Of a stretch of DNA of 20,894 bases, positions 1 to 10,121 are shown one piece after another. The stretch lies in the NCBI GenBank assembly GCA_036897485.1, contig JAYMTF010001872.1, forward strand, positions 1 to 20,894, given 5' to 3'. Numbering within the stretch: the first letter of the stretch is position 1; the number at the start of each line of letters is the position of its first letter. A program made the position numbers and the translations under genes. The stretch comes from Pelargonium nanum. Taxonomy: Eukaryota; Streptophyta; Magnoliopsida; Geraniales; Geraniaceae. The notes beneath the pieces were generated by a model, which saw only the letters and a list, made by a program, of their open reading frames with translations, was not told the origin of the DNA and did not search any database.

Positions 1-93
1 TGCTTGTCCCGTTGCTTATAAAAAAAAAAAAAAAACTTAGAAGGTAAAAAATGAAAATTTTGGTAATTTTACCTTAAAAAAATATGAACTATT

Positions 94-210
94 TGGGCCG
101 TAAAATTCAAATTGTATTGGTTTGGGCCCACCAACTCTGAATCTTGTGGACTGGGCTGATTTTTATTAAAAATAAAAATAAAAATAAAATATGTGTAATT
201 AGGGTTAGGG
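94..210 (+). promoter_or_regulatory. Promoter of the PPR gene: site II boxes plus telo-box
   Basis: TGGGCC occurs at 94-99 and 123-128 (the latter inside GGGCCC, so also read on the other strand), and TGGGCT at 152-157. A telomere-like box TTAGGGTTAGGG lies at 199-210. Site II (TGGGCY) elements together with telo-boxes are established cis-elements of plant growth-linked genes, including many for ribosomal and organellar proteins. This fits the organellar PPR gene downstream. A short run of TAAAAA units (about 167-190) lies between the boxes. The transcription start is inferred to lie just after 210. Confidence 0.6.
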
Positions 211-1111
211 CTATGGACTATGGAGACATATCTACCGATTTTCGTTCCCGCCATCTCCATTTCCAGAGACTCAATCTCGGAGCAAATTGCAGGTCAGCCT
301 CCATATCTCTATCGTCTCTCTCTCTAAATCAACAACATGCTTGCATTATGTTCTTTGATTATAGATCTGCCTCTTGTTTTGTGTGCTTTACACTTCAATT
401 TTGTATCTGAATCCACGTTTTGATCTGTTAGTTTTTATCGGATGTTCGTGATTGATTTTGTAAAATTTGAATCATGTAGTTGTAGTTTTTATGAGAATTC
501 AAGTGGTTACTGTGATATATGATAGGCTTCGTGTGGAAGTTCCTAGTGGTTGAACTGAATCAACGTTTTTGATTGGTTGATTTTTTTTTCCGGATGTTTG
601 TGATTGATTTATAAAATTTGAATCATTGGTGTATTTAGTTGTAGTTTTTTTTATGAGAATTGAATTGGTTACTGTGATATGATAGGCTTCGTGTGGAAGC
701 TCCCAGTGATTCAATTGAATCCACGTTTTTGATCTGTTAGTTTTTTCCGGATGTTTGTGATTGATTTATAAAATTTGATTAATTGGTGTATTTAGTTGTA
801 GTTTTTATGAGAAATGAATTGGTTACTGTGATATGATAGGCTTTGTGTGGAAGCTCTCAGAGATTGAACTTCATTTGTAAAAGTTTCAACCTTGTCTGAA
901 TATAGTTGTTGATAACTTTATTATGAGGGAGCTTCTTTATTTGATTCATATTTAACCTTTTGGATGGAGATTAAGACTAGGCCAAAAATTAGGATTCTTT
1001 GTCTCTAAATATCTGAGCTCAGTTCCATTATTGGATTGTTTTTGTTGCATCAACTGTGATGCAATTTCATGTCCATTTAAGGTTTAGCTTGGCTAGTCCA
1101 ACAAGGCCTTA
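211..1111 (+). other. Inferred 5' leader of the PPR gene with a leader intron
   Basis: There is no convincing long reading frame between the promoter boxes and the ATG at 1112. A donor-like site (GCAG/GTCAGC) at 292/293 and acceptor-like AGs at 1081, 1096 and 1105 suggest a leader exon of about 75 nt followed by an intron of roughly 800 nt. The putative intron holds the three-copy repeat listed separately. The start, the splice sites and the existence of this intron are inference. Confidence 0.35.
409..870 (+). repeat. Three-copy tandem repeat, unit about 150 bp
   Basis: Three adjacent diverged copies lie at 409-556, 557-716 and 717-870. Each begins GAATCMACGTTTT, passes through CGGATGTTYGTGATTGATTT and TTTAGTTGTAGTTTTT or a close variant, and ends with GTTACTGTGATATGATAGGC and TGTGGAAG. 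Copies 2 and 3 are closer to each other than to copy 1. The array sits in the inferred leader intron of the PPR gene. No coding content is seen. Confidence 0.85.
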
Positions 1112-2721
1112 ATGTTGCGTTTGGCTACAAAATTTGGATGGCGAACCAACCATGCTCTATCACGCTCCTCTCTCAAATCTCCAAACCATCTGTTTTCAGA
1201 AAACACTCTCTCGCCGCATGAAAGACATCAACAGCAACCACTGTGGTTCCTTCGCCGTATCTCCAGCTCAACCTCGACTCCCAGCTTGTCGATATGGAGG
1301 CGAAATAAAGGAATAGGCAAGGAAGGCCTCATTGTGGCCAAGGAGCTCAAGCGACTCCGCTCAGACCCTCTCCGCCTTGACAGCTATATCCGCTCCAATG
1401 TCTCTCGCTTGCTCAAGCCTGATATTGTGGCTGTTCTCTTCGAGTTCCAGAGGCAAGACCAAGTTTTTCTCTGCATGAAGGTATCCGATTATTATTTTAT
1501 TTCCCTTTTTCATTTCTCTTAATTTTCAGCCACGCTTTGTACTTTCATTCCGAGGTTAGCATATGCATGTTTCCCTTTTGATAGAAAATTGGCTGGTGCC
1601 CCCTGAAATTTGGAGGAATCTTGAAACTTTTATGCCAAATATGTTTTGACTCTTGAAGATTGGAAATAACCCGATATAGTTTACCATTTGATAAACAATC
1701 AACCTATCTATGTATTCATTCTAAGGTCAGCATGAGATATGTGATTCGCCTTCTCCTCATCAAACTTGAATGAAAAGGATAGGTTGGAGTTGGGATTGAA
1801 CATCAACCTTTGCTGATTCACTTCTGATGCAAATTTGCTATCCTTGGTTGAATCTGGATTAACTCCATTTAGATTCATTGTTTCATATGAGACACAAACA
1901 CACAAGCACATATAGTACAAAAACTGAAATTAGTTTAGATTCTGTCTTTAGATCAATCATAACACCTCAATGTACCAAAAGCCATCATTACGCATGCTTG
2001 AAATTCATGTTTGTTGTATTCCTATTGATTTATAGATTTCTCCAGCATCGTTTTCTTAATAGAAAAATAAAGAAAATAGATTGAACAGAACTAATGGAGA
2101 ATGCAAGAAACAGGGACCTTAGTAGATGTTTGCCTTAAACACTTGGGATGTAAAGACTAAGGGCATCACCAATGTTGATGCTAAGAGACTCTAGTATTGG
2201 AGTTGGAGGTTTAAGGAGAAGATGCTAAGCATAAAATGCAGTTACTTTTGACTCTAGTCTATGATTCCTAGTGCTAATTCAGTATATCTACATTTTTTGT
2301 TTTCTGCTCTATGGTATATATATTTATATGCACTTGATAGTTATATGATGTAGTGCGTAAAGAGATATGGTATCGGCCAGACATGTTCTTTTATCGAGAC
2401 ATGCTTATGATGCTTGCTAGGAACAAGCAAGAGGACGAGGTAAAGCGGGTCTGGCATGATTTGAAGAGCGAAGATGTTTTGTTTGACCAACACACCTTTG
2501 GAGACCTTGTGAGAGCCTTCTTAGACAACGGAATGCCATCAAGAGCAATGCAAATATACGATGAAATGAGACAATCTCCTGATCGTCCAAGCTTTTTGCC
2601 TTTTCGAGTGATGTTGAAAGGGCTGCTTCCATACCCGGAATTAAGAGAGAAGGTAAAAGACGATTTCTACAAGATTTTCCCTCACATGACGGAGTATGAC
2701 CTCTCTGAAGACGACGAATAA
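1112..2721 (+). CDS. Short organellar PPR protein, THA8-like (two exons)
   Basis: Exon 1 is 1112-1480 (123 codons) and exon 2 is 2341-2721, joined in phase 0 across an 859-nt intron (AAG/GTATCC donor, TTGATAG acceptor), giving 249 aa. An open frame from GTG at 2353 would miss the join: starting exon 2 at 2341 restores the stretch FLCMK-LYDVVRKEIWYRPDM, which matches my memory of Arabidopsis At1g62350. Residues 1 to about 60 are rich in Ser, Arg and His and poor in acidic residues, like a plastid or mitochondrial transit peptide. A basic helix follows (KELKRLRSDPLRL, from about 77), then two PPR motifs at roughly 136-170 and 171-205, a partial third, and an acidic tail. THA8 proteins are unusually short PPR proteins; maize THA8 helps splice chloroplast group II introns. 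The target RNA and organelle cannot be read here. The protein looks complete. Confidence 0.92.
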
Positions 2722-2935
2722 CATTGGCATTGCTGCTCGGTAAGACTAACTATAATTTATATCAGCCCTCAAATGGCAAGAGCTAGAAGAGTTTGGTTTT
2801 ATTTTGTGTTTGTTTAGTTAATGTTAGTGTGAGGACTATTGTTTGAGTCTACAATTGTACCACTCCTCTTGAATCACATGACTAATGAGAATATGAGATT
2901 CAATATAATATGTTTTGTCAACTTTAATTAAACAT
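2722..2935 (+). other. 3' UTR of the PPR gene
   Basis: The stretch after the TAA at 2719-2721 is AT-rich and has no reading frame. A weak polyadenylation-like run (AATATAAT, about 2902-2910) occurs, but no canonical AATAAA. The end is an estimate. Confidence 0.4.
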
Positions 2936-2972
2936 ACACTTGTTGAGTGAAATTTATAAGTGTACTGCTATA

Positions 2973-3238
2973 TGTACAAAATTTTGTACAAAAATACTTG
3001 TACAAAATGATGTGTCAAACAATGAGGGATGACATATCAATTAGTTCTTTGATGAGTTGGCCGAATCACAATACGCCATGTGTACATCGTGTCTTATAAA
3101 CCTGGCACTCCGTGCCATAAATGGTGGTATCATATATGTCGGGTTTTTATTCGTTTAAACTACAAAATATAAAAAATAGATGTGCTATGTAGGCTGCACG
3201 TCATTTTGTATACCAAATTTTGTACAAAATTTAATACA
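2973..3238. mobile_element. MITE with long, internally palindromic ends
   Basis: The left arm (2973-3014) opens with the perfect 18-bp palindrome TGTACAAAATTTTGTACA and runs to ACAAAATGATGTG. The right arm (3197-3238) is its diverged reverse complement (CACGTCATTTTGTATAC then CAAATTTTGTACAAAATTTA). The spacer of about 180 bp has no coding content. Size, inverted ends and lack of coding fit a non-autonomous DNA transposon. I could not identify a target-site duplication, so the superfamily is left open. Confidence 0.6.
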
Positions 3239-3790
3239 TTTAACATTTTCATAATGGTTTTATTTTGCTTAAGTGGCAGCACATGTGGAACATAATAATT
3301 AGTTCATTTCAATTCAGTAATTTGACTCATTTGCCCTTAATAATTGTTAACATTTAATTAAATAATTTATTTATTTATATGATATCACCCCATTAGCACA
3401 CCAATAATAAAATCCACAACGGATCTACAACAAGAGTACAATGTATTAGCGAGAGTGACAACAATTTGCTATTTGTAAATTCAAGAGATCGTTGACGTTC
3501 TGAAAACTAAGAGTATGCCGTAACCATATGAAAATCATATCCGATTCTCAAAACGGCATATATATATATTTTTAATTTTGTTTTCGTATTTTGAATTTAA
3601 TAATTATTTTAAAATTAGTTTTAAAGCGACGTAATCAATTTTGACGAAGGTAGCGATAAAGATCATTTCAAAATCTAAAACCTAAAATTTAGGTACCATT
3701 TTGGAGCGAAACAAATTTCAAGTGCTGAATTGAGTAATTACACTAAAAAAATAAAAATAAAAATAATTAAATTTTTTTTCCCTTCTCTCT
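3239..3790. other. AT-rich spacer with no recognised feature
   Basis: There is no usable reading frame on either strand. The content is simple AT-rich DNA with a short (TA)n run near 3560 and poly-T/poly-A tracts near 3745-3790. Confidence 0.5.
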
Positions 3791-3920
3791 TTTTTTTTTT
3801 TTAAGTTGTACTACACATCTCCCCTTTTAATACAACCCCCACCTCACCCGACACAATGGAATTTGAACCAATGACCTCCTAAGTGAAGACTTGTGTTTGA
3901 CCATTGCGCCACCCTAGGGG
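3791..3920 (-). mobile_element. tRNA-derived SINE, minus strand
   Basis: Read on the minus strand the element starts near 3920 with CCCCTAGGG. It has a polymerase III A-box-like TGGCGCAATGG (3901-3911 reversed) and a B-box-like GGTTCAAATTCC (3858-3869 reversed), about 31 nt apart as in a tRNA head. A body of roughly 55 nt follows, then a poly-A tail (the T run at 3791-3802). This is the standard plant tRNA-derived SINE layout. Target-site duplications were not resolved. It lies just upstream of the duplicated exon-like module. Confidence 0.75.
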
Positions 3921-3950
3921 GCAATCTCCGATACAAATCGTCCAATCTCC

Positions 3951-4795
3951 GAGCATGATCGTCCTCCAATGGCGTTCCAGGTAAGCGACTCTCGTGAAGA
4001 TTTGTTTATTTATCGTTTATGAATCTGATTTTCGGTCAAATTTGTTAAACTTAGTTCAATCTAGCTAGTTTATCGTTCCAGTTTGATCTCCCCGAAGAAC
4101 ACAGAACGTTACCAGAACTCAAGTTTCACGATGTCCAGCGATTGATCTTTGCCTCCAAGTGAGTTTTCGATTCGGAACTGTAGTCCATTGCATTGCTCCA
4201 TTTGCTCGTTTTTTTTGAAATTTTCGCATGCTGTTAGTGCTCCAATTGTTCTACGATTCATGTTCTCTACAATGTGTGTCAACAAATATTTCTCGAAACA
4301 GATAGTGTTTTCGTTGATGATATATACTTTCCAATGATATCTTCGGTTAAATTTTTCTAAAACTGGTTCAATTTCTAGTTTATCGTTCAATCTGAGCTTG
4401 GTCGCCCTCAAATGGCGTTCCAGGTTAGCGAATATTTGCTTATTTATCGTTTCTGCATTTGATTTTCGGTTATATTTGCTAAACTTATTACAATATGGCT
4501 TGTTTATCGTTCCAGTTTGCTCTTTTGAAGAACACAGAATGTTACCAGAACTCAAGTTTCAGGATCTCCAGCATAGTTCTTTGCCTTGAAGCGAGTTTTC
4601 GATTTCATTCGAAACTGTAGTCCATTGCATTGCTCTTTTTTTCTTTTTCTTTTCCTGAAATTTTCGCATGCTCTTATGGCTCCAATTGTTCTGCGATTCA
4701 TGTTCTCTACAATGTGTTTACACAAATATTTCCAAAACAGTCTGTTTTCATTGATGATATCTACTTTCTAACCATACTGCTCACTTGATTTTTAT
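3951..4795 (+). repeat. Tandem duplication of an exon-like module (two copies, about 400-440 bp)
   Basis: Copy 1 (about 3951-4395) and copy 2 (about 4396-4795) align along most of their length. Each has ATGGCGTTCCAG followed by a donor-like GT (3969 and 4412), then TTTATCGTTCCAG/TTTG, then a block with AACACAGAA and TTACCAGAACTCAAGTTTC, then CTGTAGTCCATTGCATTGCT and ATTCATGTTCTCTACAATGT. Copy 1 could splice M-A-F-Q to a frame reading FDLPEEHRTLPELKFHDVQR and end at a GTGAGT donor. Copy 2 has lost that frame through small indels. I do not recognise the peptide and found no convincing third exon. It may be a broken 5' gene end or a non-coding transcript. Confidence 0.7.
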
Positions 4796-5100
4796 ATAGT
4801 GACTCCTAACAATAAGATTTCATGCCCTCAAATCTGGAATTGCTGGATCCAATATAGGATTCTTGCTAAATGTAAGTATGAGGTATGGGATATTATAGAA
4901 AGGCAACAACAAAGGTCCTTGTTAGTTGTTATGCAGAACCTATGAAAATTTTCATTATTAATATAGTATAATTTGCTTGGTTATACTTGTTGATCTTACA
5001 CCAGAGTTGCTATTGTGTCACAGTGACATTTATAGTTAATTTCAACAATATATATGATCCCAAACAAATCAAATCAGTCCTATATTGATAGGTATACACA
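4796..5100. other. Spacer between the duplicated module and LAZY1
   Basis: A stretch near 4799-4870 is bounded by an acceptor-like TATATAG and a donor-like GTAAGT, so it could be an exon of the unknown upstream module. In phase with copy 1, however, it meets a stop within four codons. Nothing else is recognised. Confidence 0.3.
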
Positions 5101-5110
5101 TGGCCATAGC

Positions 5111-5116
5111 TTTATT
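5111..5116 (-). terminator. LAZY1 polyadenylation signal
   Basis: TTTATT on the + strand reads AATAAA on the minus strand, about 167 nt beyond the LAZY1 stop codon. That is a plausible distance for a plant 3' UTR, which would end near 5085-5100. Confidence 0.5.
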
Positions 5117-5282
5117 ATCACACTCAAGAGGATAGGAGATACCTCTATGTTCTTGTTTTGGACTTGATCAATCACAGTCACACTACATACATCATAGGAT
5201 TGATGACACTATCAAAAACCATTGCAATACTTCATACACAGGAAAGACAGCAGCTAATAACCATTCCTTAGAGCTTCCATCA

Positions 5283-8187
5283 CTACAGTTCCAGTACCAA
5301 ATCTGCAATCATAACAATAGAAAAGGGTTAGATATACTTCAACAAACATGGTCATCACAATATTAAACATTTTAACCCGTGGCTATGAATCACAAAATTG
5401 TTGCAGAATTATTATTTCTATCACAATACCTTAATACATGATCTTCTTGTATTCTTAAATTGCTGAAAGAAAAGCCATTGTGTTAAAATTAGGACAGAAG
5501 AGGTCACTGGGTTGGTCATTGACGTGGTCTTATTAAATTAAGAGAATCAATTTTTTTCGGATCAAACCCGATTTTGACCAATTATATGGTTTTCCCAGAT
5601 TTAACCAGGATAATGGGTTGTTCAAGAACATATCCTTGTATTTTTTAAACATATATTTTCACTTTAGGCTTGGTACTTCACTTTAATAATGCATTAAATG
5701 TGCTCATCGTCATCTCATGTAGTATTTCGTAAAGTTGCATCATAGACTCTGGTATTTTACTAACATTCACTCAGCTCAAATTCTTTTGGAGATGTAGCCA
5801 TCTCCACCTATATGCTAATATTTCTTAAACCTCAGTTTTCACTTTAGACTTAGTAAACCTTTTTTAGTTGGAAAATTGAATTTGCTATATAATACAAGAT
5901 TGACATGGCACCTAAATTAGATGTTTAACAACAAATGATTTTGTTAGGAGTCATGGGACTCTTTTCCAATCTTAACATTGTTGCATAGAGTGAGGTAGTG
6001 GTACTTACAGTCTGCATCTGTTTTGATCCAGTGCTCCCTGTTTTTACTTGTAATACTGCCATTGAACTTGCATCGGGGAAGGTTTAAGTTGTTTGATGAT
6101 CCTCGAGATCTGTTGTCTTCATCTGGGTGCATACTACCACAATAACAGTTGTGCATGATGTCCTCTTTCTTATTTCCTTGTGGATTATCATATTCTTCTT
6201 TAGCTGCAGAACTTTCAGGATGAATTTTCCTATGGAATATTCTTAGTACCTGCACATATAAAATCCTTTTAGTAGGTGCTAATTTCCTATTATTGTTAAG
6301 AAGCAAGGTAGTGGTGGTATTTATAAATATTGGTGATAGATGTACCCTAAAGCTTTGTGTGTGTGTGTTTACTATACCTCAACACTGTACTTATTGGTCA
6401 TGATTAAGGTGTTTTAAATGGTTGGTTTGCGTTGTATGGGATCTAATATGATAACTTTAGTGATCTTTACTCAGGTTGTTGTAAATTGTAATGGTGTTAT
6501 TATAGACTATAGTTTATCAATATACTTGTCACAACTTTTCTGCATGCCAAAAATGAAAAACTACAGTTTGGTCTCTCATGATTAAGATTTCTGATCCCTA
6601 GGAATTTGATAGTCTACTTCATCTGCTTCTATGGACTCATTTACAGTGGATGCCCTCACAATGTGTTTATGCAAATAATTTCCATTTTAACATGTTAGAC
6701 TATATAGAACTGATATAATGATATCTATCTAGGACTTACAAAACCCCATAGTGCATCTAAAAAAATCTAGTACTACATACCTTTTGGAGTTTGTTCTTGG
6801 TTGCAGAAAAGCCACCAGCAGAATGGGAAAGGCTCTTTGAGGAAACATTAAGCTTCTTTATCATCTTTTTCATGAGATGCATAGAAGGTTTCCGTGCTTG
6901 CTTTTTTTGTACCTCCTCATCTTTGGGGCATTCATCAACTATTTTTGTTCTCTGAAACAGCTCTGCAAGTGATGCTTTTTCTTTCTTTTGGTCAATTTTT
7001 GTCTCAGGAAGCTCTATTGTAGACCCAAATAGATATCCTTGCAGTGGGCATACCACAAACTTCTCATAATCTTCAGCATTGACATCCTCAATTTGCTTGT
7101 CACTTAGTGTAATCGTGCTTACAGGACTGTTCCTCCCAGATGATTCATCAAACTCTTCTTCCTTAGCTTCAGCATCGAGGAACTTCTCTAGCTCATAATG
7201 AATGAGCATCAAGTCATTCTCTGTAACCTCTGTTTTGATTTCGGTTGTGTTCTCCAGTGGTGTCGCAAATGTTGGTGTTTCTGGTTCATTGATGATAGGT
7301 TCAGCACCAAGTGTTCCAATGGAGAGAAAACCATGGAAGCTTTCAGAGACAACTAAGGATGTCTCTTCTCCAAAGTTATCTTCCACTCTTTCCAGCTGCT
7401 TAAAGGATCCGGGACAGTAACTGAAGCTAAAGCTTGGCTTAGTAGGATAGTCTTGGTCACCGAGCAAAGGCTTCCCTGACAGTCAAGTACAATTCTAACC
7501 TCAAATCAGAGTTCCAAAAGAAATTACAAGATTGTTAAGATTACCTAGGAATTCATATTTATGTACATGTGTTAGCTTGACTCATTGGTATTAACGTTGT
7601 TATGTTTTTCTTGTATTGCAGATATGGGTAAATGTGGACCAACTTGGTTGATGCACCACCCTATGTGAGTTGGTTTTCAGGGCATTGTATTTTATGTCGT
7701 AAGAGCTGTTTCTTACCTTTTAAAACATTTTGTTAACGAGAAAATGAGGTGGCCTGTGGCCACAAAACACACATGGTCTCGGCCAATTTGGTTACCTGGA
7801 AAATCCTACGAGGTTGGATATTTGTGAACCTTGATTTGCTTAGTTTACCTGGCCTGAGGGTCATCTAATATATGATCTTTTGTTCGAGAAGGGTAGCTAA
7901 TGTTTTAATCACTTCTGAAAATTTTGCCAGATTGAACACAGTGACGTAGTTCGTGGTGAAGTCGTGATCTAATTATCTTATGATTTTCATATAATTGTTT
8001 TGCAAAAATGAATGAGCAAGGACAGAAAGAATACCATTTGTGAAGTCCTTGAATGTTTCTGGGCTCTTTTGCTGTAGTTTCTGGTGCAACCATCCTAATA
8101 ACTGCAAAAAATACGACCAACTAAATTAGAAAGGAAACTTTATTTTTGTTCTAAGTTTATTAGAGATAGTACTCGACTCACCTTCAT
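5283..8187 (-). CDS. LAZY1: LAZY1, IGT-family gravitropism regulator (five exons)
   Basis: Minus-strand exons: 8182-8187 (ATGAAG, then GTGAGT), 8035-8101, 6781-7475, 6009-6249 and 5283-5302. They total 1029 nt, encode 342 aa, and all phases agree. Exon 2 gives LLGWLHQKLQQKSPETFKDF (residues 3-22), the IGT N-terminal motif. Exon 3 holds GFLSIGTLG (73-81), the Glu-rich block ending ELEKFLDAE (to 127), SGRN, VCPLQGYLFGSTIELPET (166-183) and a basic nuclear-signal-like KKQARKPSMHLMKKMIKKL (215-233). Exon 4 gives VLRIFHRKIHPESS and ends WIKTDAD. Exon 5 adds YLVLEL and the stop. LAZY1 proteins act at the plasma membrane and nucleus in shoot gravitropism, directing lateral auxin flow and branch angle. 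In the LAZY family the conserved C-terminus recruits RLD proteins. The 6-nt first and roughly 20-nt last exons are typical of IGT genes. Arabidopsis LAZY1 is about 358 aa, so this copy is full length, with no break seen. Confidence 0.95.
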
Positions 8188-8245
8188 TTTAATGTCTTTT
8201 TGGGCGGCTTGGTGTTAGATTCCTTTGGTTGTCATAGGAGACACA

Positions 8246-8257
8246 TATATATAAATG
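8246..8257 (-). promoter_or_regulatory. Candidate LAZY1 TATA box
   Basis: The + strand reads TATATATAAATG, so the minus strand has a TATA-like CATTTATATATA about 59 nt upstream of the ATG. This would imply a short leader of about 25-30 nt. The call is tentative; TATA-like runs are common in this AT-rich DNA. Confidence 0.35.
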
Positions 8258-8259
8258 TA

Positions 8260-9639
8260 GATATGTTAGGGCAACGTGACTTTAAAGCAAGACTTTTTGA
8301 TTGATTAATACAGTGTGAAAGAAATAAGATTTTTTCATTTTGACTGTTAATGAGTGTGACGACACTGTTCCTAGAAGGTTCTTACGTAAGATACGAATGG
8401 AGAGCAACATATAGAAAGATACAATATTGTGGTTAGCTGTTCTTTATCAAGTTCAAATCATGTATAAATTTGGTAGTGGTTTAGAGACCCACAAGTTTGT
8501 GAAGCAGTTTTTCTTTGCACCTAAGCTTATACCTATATACTTGGAGCTGGTAGCAAGGATGATGAATGCACTCACGAAATTACCCAATGATAAATACGAG
8601 TTCACAACTTGTGGATAATTAGTGTCCATCTGTAACTGTTCTCTGTCGGATGCATATAAACACATCTATAGGCAACTGTGCAAATGATAATACTGAGATT
8701 AGACCTATGAGCATAATTAGTTCCGTGTTCAATTTTATTATATGCTTAACAGCTTAAGCTAATAATAGATTATGTCAGCCTATATTTTCAATTATTTTTT
8801 AGGTACTTGCCATGGAGGGGTGAGCCCACCATGCTTGGAAGGATTATATTTTGGTCGAATACTGTCGGTTCTTAAGATGAATAAATTATTAAAATGTCAC
8901 TCGTCAGATTGCATGGATTCGTTAAATTTATTAGTAGGTCACTATAGGTCTGATTCACTGCCAAAAAGGTCCTTATCTAGAGCACCAGTGCCACTTGGAT
9001 TTCCCCTGCTAAATATCTTTGTATCATATCTTTTTTTACATATAAATGGGCCATTTGCAATTATTGGTCTTGGGGCCAAGTTAAACTTTTTTCAGTGTAG
9101 TCTTTATCCCCTAACCCTTTGTGGAGTTTGTATTTTGGACATTTAACAATTCATTTCTAGATTTCCTTTACATTGTGCACCGCAAGACTGCTCCGAAGTG
9201 TTATTTGCTGAGCTGCAATGGAATTTGATGTACTTGTTAGAACCTCATTTTATGGATGTTGAGTCAAATCAAGGTTGCTTTGTTTTTATCTTCTATTTCG
9301 TGGTTTATACAACTGTTCTTTTAGGTCTTTACGATTTATATTGCATGCTATATCTTATAAACTTATTATAGTAGGTTTCCATATGAAGAAGCTGCCTATG
9401 ATATGGATCTATTCTGCTGCATGCACCAAACTGAAATTTATTTGCGAATGTTTTTGGTGCAAAATTTCAATCTATGATACCTTGTTGTAATTGTCCAGTT
9501 TAAAATTATTAGCAGATGTTAAAACTTTCACTACGATTTTGAACTCAGTCCTGGAGTTTCAGTAATGAGTACCTAACTTTCTGAAAATCAACTTGTTAGC
9601 TTCACATTAGGATTCATGTGAACTGTGGTCATAATAATT
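8260..9639. other. LAZY1 upstream region with no recognised gene
   Basis: Two modest + strand open frames exist (8427-8618, 63 aa; 8772-9146, 124 aa). Neither shows a domain I recognise and their composition looks non-coding. An acceptor-like TTTTTTAG sits at about 8802. On the minus strand this is the region where LAZY1 promoter elements would lie. Confidence 0.4.
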
Positions 9640-10121
9640 GGTGGAGCTTCATATATTCTATATCACATTTGCATGACTCTATTTGCATTTTCCGAGAATT
9701 CAAAGTTTACTTTCTGCATCTATTGATGCCATCCTTCAGACATTATGTAATAATTTAATCAATGCAGGCACTGTTGTTACATTTGAAGCTATAGGAGTTT
9801 GTCATGCCAACTACTAAACTTTGATGTGTGATGGAGACCCCCACGTGGAAAGTTTTCCTGATCGTGTATCTATGGGAGTTACAGTGAGACTGTGCGGGAG
9901 AGGAAGGTGTTGTGAGCTTAAAGACAAAAGGCTTTTGGAAGACAAAGGACGCCTAATGAAGAAAGTAAGTGTCGGATCCAAACTCCACTACGTTTCCGAA
10001 ACGTGTATATTGTTACTATTAGCCTACTGTTTGAGTTAGACAAGTTGCAATCTTATTCTCTTAATCTAGTTTTGATCATGAAAGTTCATTAAGATGATTA
10101 TATGCTAATATTAATTTGCAA

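Noticed and set aside
199-210. Telomere repeat or interstitial telomere
   Set aside because: Only two TTAGGG units (not the TTTAGGG plant telomere unit), next to site II boxes. A telo-box promoter element fits better.
2153-2260. Possible MITE in the PPR intron (GGGCATCACCAATGTTGATGC)
   Set aside because: One short inverted motif resembling a hAT-type end, but no matching far end or target duplication found.
3858-3911. A- and B-box pair as a tRNA gene
   Set aside because: No acceptor stem or anticodon arm is evident, and a body with a poly-A tail follows, so a SINE fits better. The same holds for 19131-19183 and 20260-20330.
4109-4555. 148-codon minus-strand open frame
   Set aside because: It spans the boundary of the two duplicated module copies, has no recognised domain and reads like the reverse of the + strand module.
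5632-5858. Repeated ATTTTTTAAAC/TTTTCACTTTAG segments in LAZY1 intron 4
   Set aside because: A short diverged pair (about 45 bp, 180 bp apart) in AT-rich intron sequence; too weak to call a repeat.
6757-7467. LAZY1 as a single 236-codon frame
   Set aside because: Its start is a TTG inside exon 3 and its end VCSTRFF is intron read-through. The five-exon model restores both conserved ends.
8772-9146. 124-codon + strand open frame
   Set aside because: No domain, no splice partner that extends it, and composition like intergenic DNA. It may be chance.
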